From contig CAAGGQ010000123.1 of NCBI GenBank assembly GCA_900769475.1, forward strand, positions 1 through 18,046: a stretch of 18,046 nucleotides of DNA. Reading direction: 5' to 3'. Shown here in pieces: positions 5,838 to 13,717 of this stretch. Source of the DNA: Clostridia bacterium (GTDB lineage: Bacteria > Bacillota > Clostridia > Oscillospirales > CAG-272). Numbering within the stretch: position 1 is the stretch's first letter; each line of letters opens with the position of its first letter. The notes under the pieces were generated by a model, which saw only the letters and a program-made list of their open reading frames with translations, was not told the DNA's origin and did not search any database. The position numbers and the translations under genes were made by a program.

Positions 5838-6635
5838 ATGGGAAAATTTGACGGTTATCTTCTTCTCTCAGATTTTGACGGCACCCTGGCTCATACCGAG
5901 GTGACCGAGGACCAGGGACAGCGAATCACCCAAAAGGCCATCTCCCGAGAGAACTGCGACGCCATTCGCTACTTTCAATCCGAGGGAGGCCTCTTTACCC
6001 TGGCCACAGGGCGTAGCTTTGATTGGCTGGAGCAATGGCGCTCCCATTTGGTTCCCAACACCTACGTGATAAGCTACAACGGCGCCGTCATCTGCTCCCC
6101 GGACGGTAAGGAGGAGCTGTTCTCACGCCCCTTGGAGGACTTCCTCCCCCTTGCCGAGCGCATCCGTGCCGCCTGCCCGGAGCTTGTGTGGGTACATTTT
6201 CATTCCCATGAAGATGGGCCTCGATTTCTCAAGGACGAGCTCATTGATCCGGAACGTCTGCCCTCCCCGATCTACAAAATGGTCTTTTACGCCCATCGGG
6301 AGCAGGCTGAGGAATACGCCGTGCGAATTGCCTCCTTGATGGGAGATCGCTACGTTTCCATGCGAAGCTGGGTCAACGGCATTGAGGTGCTGATGCAAGG
6401 AGCCACCAAGGGAGCCGCCATCGGGCGACTCAAGGCCGCCCTGGGGGATCGCGCCCGCACTGTGGTCGCCGTGGGCGACTACGAAAACGACGCCGACATG
6501 ATCCGGACAGCCGACATCGGTTACGCCATGGGCAACGCCGTCCCCTCTCTGAAGGCCCTGGCCGACCGCATCACGGTAAACGCCAACGAAAGTGCCATTG
6601 CCAAAATCATTGCGGATCTGGAACGAGAATGTTGA
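5838..6635 (+). CDS. Cof-type HAD-superfamily phosphatase
   Basis: A 265-residue cytosolic hydrolase with all four HAD motifs: DFDGTL near residue 12 (nucleophile D12, acid D14), ATGRS, the Lys in GATKGAAI, and VGDYENDADMI with the metal-binding acids. The large cap between motifs II and III (about residues 90-185) is the Cof/IIB type, which usually acts on sugar phosphates, phosphoglycolipid heads or flavin/pyridoxal phosphates; the substrate here cannot be told. GGAGG lies 8 nt before the ATG. It is the third gene of the operon. Its TGA stop lies within the -35 box of the next promoter. Confidence 0.92.
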   Translation: MGKFDGYLLLSDFDGTLAHTEVTEDQGQRITQKAISRENCDAIRYFQSEGGLFTLATGRSFDWLEQWRSHLVPNTYVISYNGAVICSPDGKEELFSRPLEDFLPLAERIRAACPELVWVHFHSHEDGPRFLKDELIDPERLPSPIYKMVFYAHREQAEEYAVRIASLMGDRYVSMRSWVNGIEVLMQGATKGAAIGRLKAALGDRARTVVAVGDYENDADMIRTADIGYAMGNAVPSLKALADRITVNANESAIAKIIADLEREC

Positions 6636-6660
6636 CAGATGCGGCAAAATGAGGTATAAT
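6632..6660 (+). promoter_or_regulatory. perfect consensus sigma-A promoter with no clear gene
   Basis: TTGACA (6632-6637), 17 nt, TATAAT (6655-6660), all twelve bases consensus. The start of transcription would be near 6667. Downstream is only a short frame from ATG 6694 without a ribosome binding site that runs into the repeat at 6729, then the end of the opposing XRE gene. It may drive a small RNA, or be left over from a gene displaced by the repeat. Confidence 0.75.
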
Positions 6661-6728
6661 ATAGAACATACCAAAGGCAACGTTCCCCTCCGAATGAATT
6701 ATAAAAATCCTCTTGGAGCAATCCTAGA

Positions 6729-6847
6729 AAAAAGCCTCCCTTTTTGGGGGAGGTGGCACGCCGTAAGGCGTGACGGAGAGGGATACGATTCCTTTTTCTG
6801 CCCTCTCAGCCGCCTACGGCGACAGCTCTCCCAAGGGGAGAGCCTTT
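6729..6847. repeat. MITE-like interspersed repeat with long imperfect terminal inverted repeats
   Basis: About 119 bp. The left arm (6729-6782) and the reverse complement of the right arm (6801-6847) align over about 50 bases: both begin AAAG, then a pyrimidine-rich TCCC/GGGAG hairpin, then a CGCCGTA-GGCG hairpin, then GAGAGGG. Sub-hairpins are CACGCC/GGCGTG with a GTAA loop (6757-6772) and GCTCTCCC/GGGAGAGC (6825-6843). I recall similar elements scattered between genes in gut Clostridia, but that is memory, not a search. No transposase is encoded; it would have to be mobilised in trans, if at all. Confidence 0.75.
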
Positions 6848-6921
6848 CTGCCCTCACCGAACGAAGATTGCTCCACGGGTAGAAGCTTACATAGAGGGGT
6901 GCCGAAAAATGCGGCTACGGA

Positions 6922-7179
6922 TCATTCATTGGAATCCACATCCTGAAAAAGGAGTTCCATGGGAACATTCAATATCTTAGCAATGGTATAGATCTCCCGA
7001 TCGGTAGCACTGCGAAGCTGTCCCTCCAGCTTGGAGTAGCTGGTGGGATTCATATCGCATCCCAGAACCTGAATTTTTGCAATAAAGTCCTTTTGCTTGA
7101 TTCCCTTTTCCTTGCGTAGGCGTTCAATATTCTGACCAACCATATTGGCGTTTCCATAGGATTTTTTTCTCGTCTTCAT
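6922..7179 (-). CDS. XRE-family helix-turn-helix regulator
   Basis: An 85-residue protein. After a basic start (MKTRKKSYGN), residues about 14-78 form a Cro/CI-type HTH domain: VGQNIERLRKEKGIKQKDF, a longer than usual insert (IAKIQVLGCDMNP) before the recognition helix, TSYSKLEGQLRSATDREIY, then IAKILNVPMELLFQ. There is no further domain for ligand binding. The start ATG 7179 has an AAAAGGGA site 7 nt upstream. It is divergent from the cyclophilin gene, with a TATAAT at 7215-7210 for its own promoter. Three related palindromes in the shared intergenic region are the obvious candidate targets, implying autoregulation and control of the opposite promoter (inference). Confidence 0.88.
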   Translation of the reverse strand: MKTRKKSYGNANMVGQNIERLRKEKGIKQKDFIAKIQVLGCDMNPTSYSKLEGQLRSATDREIYTIAKILNVPMELLFQDVDSNE

Positions 7180-7209
7180 AATTTTATCCCTTTTTCATTC
7201 TTTTTTAGA

Positions 7210-7215
7210 ATTATA
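7210..7215 (-). promoter_or_regulatory. -10 element of the XRE gene promoter
   Basis: A perfect TATAAT read on the minus strand, about 31 nt before the XRE start codon. No good -35 is seen at 16-18 nt (TTGTCA lies at only 14 nt), so this promoter is probably weak. Confidence 0.5.
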
Positions 7216-7228
7216 TCGCAAAAAAGTC

Positions 7229-7257
7229 TTGACAAAATTCCGAAACAGAATTATAAT
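7229..7257 (+). promoter_or_regulatory. perfect consensus sigma-A promoter of the cyclophilin operon
   Basis: TTGACA (7229-7234), 17 nt, TATAAT (7252-7257), all bases consensus. The spacer consists almost wholly of an operator-like palindrome. The leader to ATG 7339 is about 75 nt, A-rich, and carries another half-site ATTCCGAAA at 7298-7306. Confidence 0.85.
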
Positions 7258-7338
7258 GAAGATAATTCCAAAAGAGAATTAAAAAGGGGATACACACATT
7301 CCGAAAATTATTAAAACAATATAAAAGGAGTATTCCCC

Positions 7339-7842
7339 ATGAAACACCCCAAGATTAAAATTACCGTTCGTGACTTTGGCGAAATGACCGCCGAGCTCTA
7401 CCCCGAAAAGGCCCCCAAGACCGTGGAGAACTTCCTGGGCCTGATCAAGAAGGATTTCTTTTGCGGACTGATCTTCCACCGCGTGATCAAGGGCTTTATG
7501 ATCCAGGGCGGCGGCTTTAACGAGAGCTTTGAGCAGCAGCACGCCGATGCCATTCCCGGCGAGTTCCTGGCCAACGGCTGTATGCTCAACGATCTGCGTC
7601 ACACCCGCGGTGTCCTCTCTATGGCCCGCACCTCGGATCCCAACTCGGCATCCTCCCAGTTCTTTATCATGCACAAGGATTCCCCTCACCTGGACGCACA
7701 GTACGCCGGCTTTGGTAAGGTGATCGATGGACTGGAAGTGATCGACCTCATCGCCAACGTAAAAACCGGTCGCCTTGGCTGGTTCGACGACGTTCCTAAG
7801 ACTCCCGTGGTCATCGACAAGATCGAGATCATTGAAGAATAA
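7339..7842 (+). CDS. cyclophilin-type peptidyl-prolyl cis-trans isomerase
   Basis: A 167-residue protein without a signal peptide, hence a cytosolic folding helper that isomerises Xaa-Pro bonds. Family motifs in order: TVENFLGL, FHRVIKGFMIQGG (active-site Arg48, Phe53, Met54, Gln56), EF near 76 (PGEFLANG), SMART-like LSMARTSDPNSASSQFFI, and LDAQYAGFGKVIDGLEVID. AAAGGAG lies 8 nt upstream of the ATG. It follows a perfect promoter under likely XRE control and precedes moxR by 24 nt. Confidence 0.95.
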   Translation: MKHPKIKITVRDFGEMTAELYPEKAPKTVENFLGLIKKDFFCGLIFHRVIKGFMIQGGGFNESFEQQHADAIPGEFLANGCMLNDLRHTRGVLSMARTSDPNSASSQFFIMHKDSPHLDAQYAGFGKVIDGLEVIDLIANVKTGRLGWFDDVPKTPVVIDKIEIIEE

Positions 7843-7866
7843 TTAAAAATCAAAAAGGAGCTTTTT

Positions 7867-8832
7867 ATGGCAATCGTTCAAGAAATTCATCAAGCCGTTC
7901 GTCAACAGGTGGAACGCGTGATCGTTGGAAAGGAGCAGGTCACCGATCTTGCTGTGATCGCTCTGCTTTGCGGTGGGCATATGCTCATTGACGACGTTCC
8001 CGGAACCGGCAAAACCGTTCTTGCCAAAACCTTTGCCAAAGCCCTTTCCCTGGAATTTAAGCGGGTGCAATGCGTGCCCGATATGCTTCCCTCGGATCTG
8101 GTGGGGGTCAACTTCTTTGATATGAAGACCTCCGAGTTCCGCTTTATCAAGGGACCGGTGTTCACCAACCTGCTCCTGGCCGACGAGATCAACCGCGCCA
8201 TGCCCAAGACCCAATCGGGACTTCTGGAATGCATGGAGGAGCACCAAGTCACGGTGGAGGGAGTCACCCACCCTCTGGCCGAGCCCTTTATGGTGATCGC
8301 CACCCAAAACCCGGTGGAAACCAAGGGCACCTTTGATCTGCCCGAGGCACAGCTGGACCGCTTTTTGGTCAAGACCTCCATGGGCTATCCCTCCCACGAG
8401 GAAAGCGTGGAGATCCTCTCCCGCAAGCTGACCCCCATTGGAGAACCCGACGGCGATCCCCTCCCCGCCGTAAACGCCGCCCGCATTGCTCTGGCGCGGC
8501 AGGAGCTGGCCGCGGTCTACGTGCACCCCGACCTGCTTTCCTACGCCGCCGCCATTTGCGAGGAGACCCGAAACGGCAAGGATGTGGTGCTGGGCGCCTC
8601 GCCCCGTGCCATGATCGCCCTGGTGCAGGTGGCCCAAGGCTACGCCGCGCTGGCGGGACGAGATTTCGTTCTTCCCAACGATATCAAGCGAGCTGTGCGT
8701 CCCGTGCTGGCGCACCGTATCGTCTTTCACAACAGCTTCTTCCATCGGGAAAACCTGGGAGAACAGCTTCTTTCGAGTATTTTGGAGCAGGTTCCCGTTC
8801 CCAGCGAGCAGATCGACTTCTTCCGCAGGTAA
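7867..8832 (+). CDS. MoxR-family AAA+ ATPase
   Basis: A 321-residue ATPase. Walker A is DVPGTGKT (residues 43-50), Walker B LLLADEINRA (D106, E107), followed by the MoxR signature KTQSGLLECMEEHQVTV. Sensor 1 is in MVIATQNP and sensor 2 in GASPRAMIAL. The family acts as a chaperone that matures or inserts metals into partner proteins, often together with VWA- or DUF58-domain proteins. Here DUF58 and a DUF4129-like gene follow, with gaps of 5 nt and -4 nt. AAAAAGGAG precedes the ATG by 6 nt. Confidence 0.95.
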   Translation: MAIVQEIHQAVRQQVERVIVGKEQVTDLAVIALLCGGHMLIDDVPGTGKTVLAKTFAKALSLEFKRVQCVPDMLPSDLVGVNFFDMKTSEFRFIKGPVFTNLLLADEINRAMPKTQSGLLECMEEHQVTVEGVTHPLAEPFMVIATQNPVETKGTFDLPEAQLDRFLVKTSMGYPSHEESVEILSRKLTPIGEPDGDPLPAVNAARIALARQELAAVYVHPDLLSYAAAICEETRNGKDVVLGASPRAMIALVQVAQGYAALAGRDFVLPNDIKRAVRPVLAHRIVFHNSFFHRENLGEQLLSSILEQVPVPSEQIDFFRR

Positions 8833-8837
8833 GTGCC

Positions 8838-9959
8838 ATGGAAGGGATCCTGCTTTTCCTGGCCGACGTTGCCTCACGGCTCCTGACCTCCCTATGGTTC
8901 TGGATCCTGTGCCTGATCCTTCTGCTCGGTTTTCTTCTCCTCACGCTCTATCGCCGCGCCAAGCTGGCCGCCCTGGAAAAGGTGTCTTACACCCGCGCCT
9001 TCTCGGCCGACGGCATCTTTGTGGGCGAGGAACTGGAGCTGATCGAAGCGATCCAAAATCCCTCCTGGTTCCCCCTCTTTGGGGTGCGGGTGGACTTCTT
9101 CATGCCCTCGGGCGTAACCGTGGACGGCATTGTTTGCAAGGAATACCAAAAGCTGACCAGCGTATTTCACATTCCTCCCTTCTCCAGGGTGCAAAAGACC
9201 CACGTTCTGCGCGCCGACCGAAGGGATCACTACCGCTTATACAACGCCACCATTGAGTACCGCAAGAACGAATTTTTGTTCTCGGTGCCTCTGGATTTTT
9301 ACGCCTACCCCGACCGCTACGATGCCGACGCCTCCCTCTCCCCCGATCTCTACCACGCGGGAAACGCCATTTCCCACCGCAAGTACATCGAGGATCCCTT
9401 TTTCCTCTCGGGCATCCGCCCCTACCAAACGGGAGATCCTATGCGTTCCATCAACTTCAAGGCCTCAGTGCGCTCCTTTTCGGGAGGCATGCGCCAGCTG
9501 ATGTGCAACAGCTACGATTCCTCCCGCAAGTACGACTCCATGATTTTTCTCGACCTCACCGCCTATCCCGAGGCCGTGTTTGACGGCACCGACCAGATCG
9601 AGATCGGTCTGCGGGCCGCCTGCTTCCTCTTTTGTGAGGCCGTGACCAACGGTGGACGGGTGGGCTTTGCCGCCAACTGCACCGTGGGAGATGCTCACTT
9701 TGTGCATATTCCCTGCGGCAGTGGCGATATACACTCCAAACGCATCCTGGAATATTTTGCCGAGATCACCGGCTTTGCCCAGCGGGACTACTCCATGACG
9801 GCGCTCCTGGAGCATCTGGCTCCTTCCCTGGCGCCGGGCACCGATCTCTACCTCGTCACCCCTTTCGTCAGTCCAAAAATGGCGCGCCTGCTCCACGCTC
9901 TGGAGCGTGCCGGGCGCAACGTTTGCATCATTGAGCTCAAGGGAAGGAGGATCGCATGA
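8838..9959 (+). CDS. DUF58 domain membrane protein, MoxR partner
   Basis: A 373-residue protein starting at ATG 8838, 5 nt after the moxR stop. A longer frame starting inside moxR is not used. N-terminal hydrophobic stretches (about residues 3-14 and 18-37) anchor it in the membrane, followed by a beta-rich part and the DUF58 signature GIRPYQTGDPMRSINFKAS (G192-S210). The last third resembles a von Willebrand A fold (SMIFLDLTAYPEA, TDLYLVTPFVS). Such proteins pair with MoxR ATPases in Gram-positive and other bacteria, with a poorly defined envelope role. Only AGG is seen as a ribosome binding site, so coupling to moxR translation is likely. Confidence 0.92.
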   Translation: MEGILLFLADVASRLLTSLWFWILCLILLLGFLLLTLYRRAKLAALEKVSYTRAFSADGIFVGEELELIEAIQNPSWFPLFGVRVDFFMPSGVTVDGIVCKEYQKLTSVFHIPPFSRVQKTHVLRADRRDHYRLYNATIEYRKNEFLFSVPLDFYAYPDRYDADASLSPDLYHAGNAISHRKYIEDPFFLSGIRPYQTGDPMRSINFKASVRSFSGGMRQLMCNSYDSSRKYDSMIFLDLTAYPEAVFDGTDQIEIGLRAACFLFCEAVTNGGRVGFAANCTVGDAHFVHIPCGSGDIHSKRILEYFAEITGFAQRDYSMTALLEHLAPSLAPGTDLYLVTPFVSPKMARLLHALERAGRNVCIIELKGRRIA

Positions 9960-10591
9960 ACCAAATCAAAGCCTTCCTCTCCCGCTTCCGTTACGAGCTC
10001 TGCGCTCTGCTTTGGGCGGCGGGACTGGGACAGGTGGCCGTGTATTGGAGTGTCCACCGCCCCACCGATCCCAGTGTGCGTGCATTGCTCATTCTTCTTG
10101 GCGCCCTCTGCGCCGCTCTGCTCTACTTCACCCTGCGCAAGCTCTGGCGCACCAAGTGGCGCCACGCGCTCCTCAAGGCAGCGCGGAATCTGCTCTCCAA
10201 GGCCTCCCGCTGGATGCTGAAGCTTTTGGACAAATGGAGTCTGACGGGCCACGGCTCCCGGGTGCTCAAGGGAAAGACCTCGGTCTCCTTTGATTTTTCT
10301 ACCCCGGAGCGGGTTGCCAAAACGAAGAAAAAGCCCCGCAAGTGGAAGCAGCTTCGCACCAATCGAGAGCGCATGGGCTTCCTCTACCGCCACATGCTGA
10401 CAAAGCGCATCCAAAGCGGCCTGGAGATCCGCCCCTGGGAGACCCCCGCGGAGCTGAAGGAAAAGGCCGAAAACGCCCCCCACGAGGAGGCCCTCTTCGA
10501 CCTCTACCTGGACCACCGCTATGACGAGCGCACCGACTGCATTTCCGACGACACCATTTCCGAATTGAAGGAAGCCTTCCAAATCAAGTAA
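9956..10591 (+). CDS. two-span membrane protein with DUF4129-like C-terminal region
   Basis: A 211-residue protein. It overlaps the DUF58 gene by ATGA and has AAGGAGG 5 nt upstream. Two membrane spans are expected at about residues 13-31 and 41-60, then a very basic stretch (60-135). The tail (about 138-205: RMGFLYRHMLTKRI, the ETPAEL motif, LYLDHRYDE) resembles the DUF4129 module usually found at the C-terminus of transglutaminase-like proteins in moxR-DUF58 operons. No transglutaminase domain or catalytic Cys-His-Asp set is present, so the protein seems to be the tail module alone. The family call is moderate; the place in the operon is strong. Confidence 0.75.
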   Translation: MNQIKAFLSRFRYELCALLWAAGLGQVAVYWSVHRPTDPSVRALLILLGALCAALLYFTLRKLWRTKWRHALLKAARNLLSKASRWMLKLLDKWSLTGHGSRVLKGKTSVSFDFSTPERVAKTKKKPRKWKQLRTNRERMGFLYRHMLTKRIQSGLEIRPWETPAELKEKAENAPHEEALFDLYLDHRYDERTDCISDDTISELKEAFQIK

Positions 10592-10615
10592 CCCCATTTC
10601 AGAAAGGAATTCCCT

Positions 10616-11098
10616 ATGAATACCAAGCTTTTAAAACTCCTGAACAAGGATTCCCGCATGAGCCACCAAACCCTGGCCACCATGCTGGGAACCACCGAAG
10701 AAACCGTTGCCGCCGAGATCGCACAGATGGAAAAGGACGGCATCATTCGCGGATACAAGGCCGTGATCGACTGGGATAAGCTGGACAGCGCCTACGTTTC
10801 GGCCATCATCGAGCTCAAGGTCACCCCCAAGGCGGGCCAGGGCTTTGAGGACGTTGCCGCCAAGGTGATGAAATACCCTGCGGTGGAGTCGGTCTATCTC
10901 ATGTCGGGCGTTTACGACCTGAACGTGGTGGTAAAGGGCAAGACCTTCCAGGAGGTGGCCAAGTTTGTGGCCAAGGAGCTGGCCACCATTGATTCGGTGA
11001 CCTCCACCGCCACCCACTTCGTTCTGCGCCGCTATAAGGAGCTGGACGTGGAGCTGCTGGATACCGATAAGGATGAGAGAGGTAGCTACCTGCTGTGA
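10616..11098 (+). CDS. Lrp/AsnC-family transcriptional regulator
   Basis: A 160-residue protein. The N-terminal winged HTH (residues about 1-55) shows LLKLLNKDSRMSHQTLATML and IAQMEKDGIIRGYKAVIDW. The C-terminal RAM ligand-binding domain (about 62-140) has VSAIIELKVTP, VESVYLMSGVYDLNVVVKG and the final TATHFVLRRYKE. Such regulators sense amino acids and control amino acid metabolism. It is 24 nt after the previous gene and its TGA overlaps the ATG of the aminotransferase by one base, so the pair is coupled and the aminotransferase is the likely functional partner. AAAGGA precedes the ATG by about 8 nt. Confidence 0.94.
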   Translation: MNTKLLKLLNKDSRMSHQTLATMLGTTEETVAAEIAQMEKDGIIRGYKAVIDWDKLDSAYVSAIIELKVTPKAGQGFEDVAAKVMKYPAVESVYLMSGVYDLNVVVKGKTFQEVAKFVAKELATIDSVTSTATHFVLRRYKELDVELLDTDKDERGSYLL

Positions 11099-12264
11099 TG
11101 GATTACAACAAAATCTTATCGCCCACGGTACAAGAGCTCCGGCCGTCGGGCATTCGCAAATTCTTTGATATTGCCGAGACCATGCAGGACGTGATCTCCC
11201 TGGGTGTGGGCGAGCCCGACTTTCCCACCCCCTGGGAAATCCGCAAGGCCGGCATCCTCTCCCTGGAGAGCGGCAGGACCCGCTATACCTCCAACCGGGG
11301 ACTGGAACTCCTGCGGCAGGAGATCTGCCGCTATATGAAGCGCAAATATAACGTTTCCTACAACGCCGCCACCGACGTTTTGGTGACCGTGGGAGGCTCG
11401 GAGGCCATCGACGGTGCCATCCGCGCCATCACCTGCCCCGGGGACGAGATCATCATTCCCCAGCCCAGCTACGTATGCTACGAACCCATCGTCCGACTGG
11501 TGGGGGGAACCCCCGTGATCATTGAAACCCGTGCCGAGGACGATTTTAAGCTGACCCCCGAAGCCCTGAAGGCCGCCATCACCCCCCGCACCAAGGCCCT
11601 CATCCTGCCCTACCCCTGCAACCCCACGGGTGGCATTATGGAGGGGGATGATCTGGAAAAGGTGGCCGAAGTTCTGCGACATACCAACATTGTAGTGATC
11701 TCCGACGAGATCTACGCCGAGCTCACCTTTGGCGGCGGACGTCACGTATCCATCGCCTCCATTGACGGCATGCAGGAGCGCACCATCGTGGTCAACGGCT
11801 TTTCCAAAACCTTCTCCATGACGGGCTGGCGCCTGGGCTTTGCCTGCGGTCCTGCCCCTCTGATGGAGCAGATCACCAAGATCCATCAATTCGCCATTAT
11901 GTGCGCCCCCACTACCTCCCAATACGCCGCCATCGAGGCGTTGCGGAACGGGGACGAAGCGGTGGCCGCCATGGTGGAGGAATACGATATGCGCCGCCGA
12001 CTTATCGTGGCCGGCTTCAATCGCATCGGTCTTGCCTGCCGCGAGCCCAAGGGGGCCTTCTACGCTTTCCCCTGCATCGCCTCCACCGGACTCTCCAGCG
12101 AGGAATTCTGCGAGAAGCTTCTCTATGCCGAGAAGGTGGCCGTAGTTCCCGGAACCGCCTTTGGACAGGGCGGCGAGGGCTTTATCCGTGCCTCCTATTG
12201 CTATTCCACCGAGCACATCCTGGAAGCCATTCGCCGCATCGAACGGTTTTTGAAGAATTTATAA
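11098..12264 (+). CDS. class I/II pyridoxal-phosphate aminotransferase
   Basis: A 388-residue cytosolic aminotransferase. Motifs: LGVGEPDFPTP at the N-terminus, VTVGGSEAIDGAIRA, YPCNPTGG (cofactor-contacting Asn), ISDEIYAEL with the Asp and Tyr that bind the pyridine ring, GFSKTFSMTGWRLGF with the Schiff-base Lys237, and the C-terminal FIRASYCYS with the carboxylate-binding Arg. It resembles the aromatic/aspartate branch (PatA/AraT-like); the exact substrate is open. ATG 11098 (overlapping the lrp stop) is preferred over the GTG at 11095. Confidence 0.93.
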   Translation: MDYNKILSPTVQELRPSGIRKFFDIAETMQDVISLGVGEPDFPTPWEIRKAGILSLESGRTRYTSNRGLELLRQEICRYMKRKYNVSYNAATDVLVTVGGSEAIDGAIRAITCPGDEIIIPQPSYVCYEPIVRLVGGTPVIIETRAEDDFKLTPEALKAAITPRTKALILPYPCNPTGGIMEGDDLEKVAEVLRHTNIVVISDEIYAELTFGGGRHVSIASIDGMQERTIVVNGFSKTFSMTGWRLGFACGPAPLMEQITKIHQFAIMCAPTTSQYAAIEALRNGDEAVAAMVEEYDMRRRLIVAGFNRIGLACREPKGAFYAFPCIASTGLSSEEFCEKLLYAEKVAVVPGTAFGQGGEGFIRASYCYSTEHILEAIRRIERFLKNL

Positions 12265-12305
12265 GCGGGTTTTATGATCCCCCTTTTCCCAAAAAGCTTC
12301 ACAAA

Positions 12306-12351
12306 GAAAGAACAGCGCAGTCATGATACTTCATGACTGCGCTGTTCTTTT
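12306..12351. terminator. bidirectional terminator between aminotransferase and MATE genes
   Basis: A perfect 20-bp stem (12307-12326 with 12331-12350) with loop TACT, plus a G-T pair. T-rich flanks lie on both strands. It is placed between convergent stop codons and 7 nt from the MATE stop, so it can serve both genes. Confidence 0.93.
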
Positions 12352-12357
12352 CATTGA

Positions 12358-13689
12358 TTACATATAGTGATATTTTCCTCGATATCGCGCAAAGCAGTAT
12401 ACCGTAACACCCAAGGCCATCAGCTCGGAGCCTACAATGGCAAGCCAAACGCCATCCAGCTCCCAGAGCATGGGCATGACCAGGATGGTGGCAATCTGAA
12501 AGAGCAGGGTGCGCAGGAAGGAAAGCATACCCGACACCAGCCCATCGTTGAGGGCGGTAAAGAAGGAAGAGGCATAAATGTTAAAGCCCAGCACCAAGAA
12601 GCAGAGGGAATACAGCATAAATCCTCTGGCGGTCAGGTACATCAGCTCCTCGTCGTAGCCCACAAAGATCCGGGACAGAGGCAAGGCCAGCACCTCGGAA
12701 AGAAGGGTCATAGACAGAGAACAGACCGCCAGGATCACCAGGCTCTTTCGGAAGAGATTCTTCAGTTCCTCTCGATTTCCGGCTCCAAAATGATAGCCCA
12801 CGATGGGCGCCGCCCCAATGGAATAGCCGATAAACACAGCAACAAAGATAAATCCAATGTACATGATCACGCCGTAAGCCGCGATCCCGTTCTCTCCCGC
12901 GTACTCCATCAGCTGAAAATTGTACAGCATATTCACCAGGGACATGGAAAGATTGGTCATGAGCTCCGAAGCGCCGTTAGTACAGGTCTTGAGCAGGGCT
13001 CGGCCGTCAAAAGAAAATCCGGTCAAGCGTAACAGGCTTTTGTTGGGGGACAAGAAATACACCAAAGGGACGATGCCTCCCACGGCCTGGCTGATGGCGG
13101 TGGCCAAGGCGGCGCCAACCAGTCCCCATTCCAGCACCGCCACAAAGAGGGCGTCCAGCACCATGTTGGTCACTCCCGCCGCCACGGTGATGGCCAGCCC
13201 CAGCTTGGGCTTCTCAGCGGTGATCAAAAAGCTTTGAAATTCGTTCTGCAAAATAAAGGCGGTCAGGGAAATCAGAATGATCCGCCCGTAGGTCACGCAA
13301 TCCTCCAGCATCTGCCCCTCGGCTCCCAGCAGAACCGAGATGGGTCGGAGAAAGGCAATGCCCAGAATGCTCAGCCCCACGCCCAGGACCACCGAAACGT
13401 AGACCAGCATGGAGAACAATCGGTTGGCGCGCTTGCGGTCGCCCTCGCCCATGGTCTTGGCTACCAGGGCACTGCCTCCCGTGCCGATCATAAAACCAAC
13501 CGTTCCAAAGATCATCAAAAAGGGCATGATCAGATTGATGGCGGCAAAGGGGGTCTTTCCCACAAAATTGGAAACAAACAGCCCGTCCACCACGCCGTAG
13601 ATTGAGGTAAAGAGCATCATGAACACCGAGGGAACGGTAAAGCGTATTAACTTGGAATAGGTAAAATGCTCCGATAACTGAATCTTCAT
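12358..13689 (-). CDS. MATE-family efflux transporter
   Basis: A 443-residue integral membrane protein with about 12 hydrophobic spans in two similar halves, typical for MATE exporters that use a Na+ or H+ gradient to expel drugs or metabolites. Characteristic stretches are IYGVVDGLFVSNFVG in span 1, GTGGSALVAKTMGEGDRKRA at the first loop, NMVLDALFVAVLEWGLVGAA in span 6, and IGAAPIVGYHFGAGNREELK in the second half. The start ATG 13689 has GGAGG 5 nt upstream; a GTG at 13710 in frame precedes that site and is not used. The substrate is unknown. It is divergent from the nrdG operon. Confidence 0.94.
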   Translation of the reverse strand: MKIQLSEHFTYSKLIRFTVPSVFMMLFTSIYGVVDGLFVSNFVGKTPFAAINLIMPFLMIFGTVGFMIGTGGSALVAKTMGEGDRKRANRLFSMLVYVSVVLGVGLSILGIAFLRPISVLLGAEGQMLEDCVTYGRIILISLTAFILQNEFQSFLITAEKPKLGLAITVAAGVTNMVLDALFVAVLEWGLVGAALATAISQAVGGIVPLVYFLSPNKSLLRLTGFSFDGRALLKTCTNGASELMTNLSMSLVNMLYNFQLMEYAGENGIAAYGVIMYIGFIFVAVFIGYSIGAAPIVGYHFGAGNREELKNLFRKSLVILAVCSLSMTLLSEVLALPLSRIFVGYDEELMYLTARGFMLYSLCFLVLGFNIYASSFFTALNDGLVSGMLSFLRTLLFQIATILVMPMLWELDGVWLAIVGSELMALGVTVYCFARYRGKYHYM

Positions 13690-13717
13690 ACGCACCTCCG
13701 TGATGTACACAGTCTAT

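Larger units (their letters stand above)
7196..7280. promoter_or_regulatory. three operator-like palindromes between the XRE gene and the cyclophilin gene
   Basis: A 17-bp pattern AATTC-N7-GAATT occurs at 7236-7252 (AATTCCGAAACAGAATT) and 7264-7280 (AATTCCAAAAGAGAATT), which differ at only two bases. A degenerate copy, CATTC-N7-GAATT, lies at 7196-7212. Starts are spaced 40 and 28 bp. The middle copy fills the spacer of the rightward promoter and the left copy overlaps the -10 of the leftward one, so occupation would silence both. Confidence 0.7.

Noticed and set aside
6694..6882. Short frame starting MNYKNPLGAILEKSLPF
   Set aside because: No ribosome binding site, and two thirds of it is the interspersed repeat; not a supported gene.
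8556..8837. N-terminal extension of the DUF58 protein into moxR
   Set aside because: It overlaps the moxR C-terminal coding region in another frame; ATG 8838 directly after the moxR stop gives the expected membrane anchor start.
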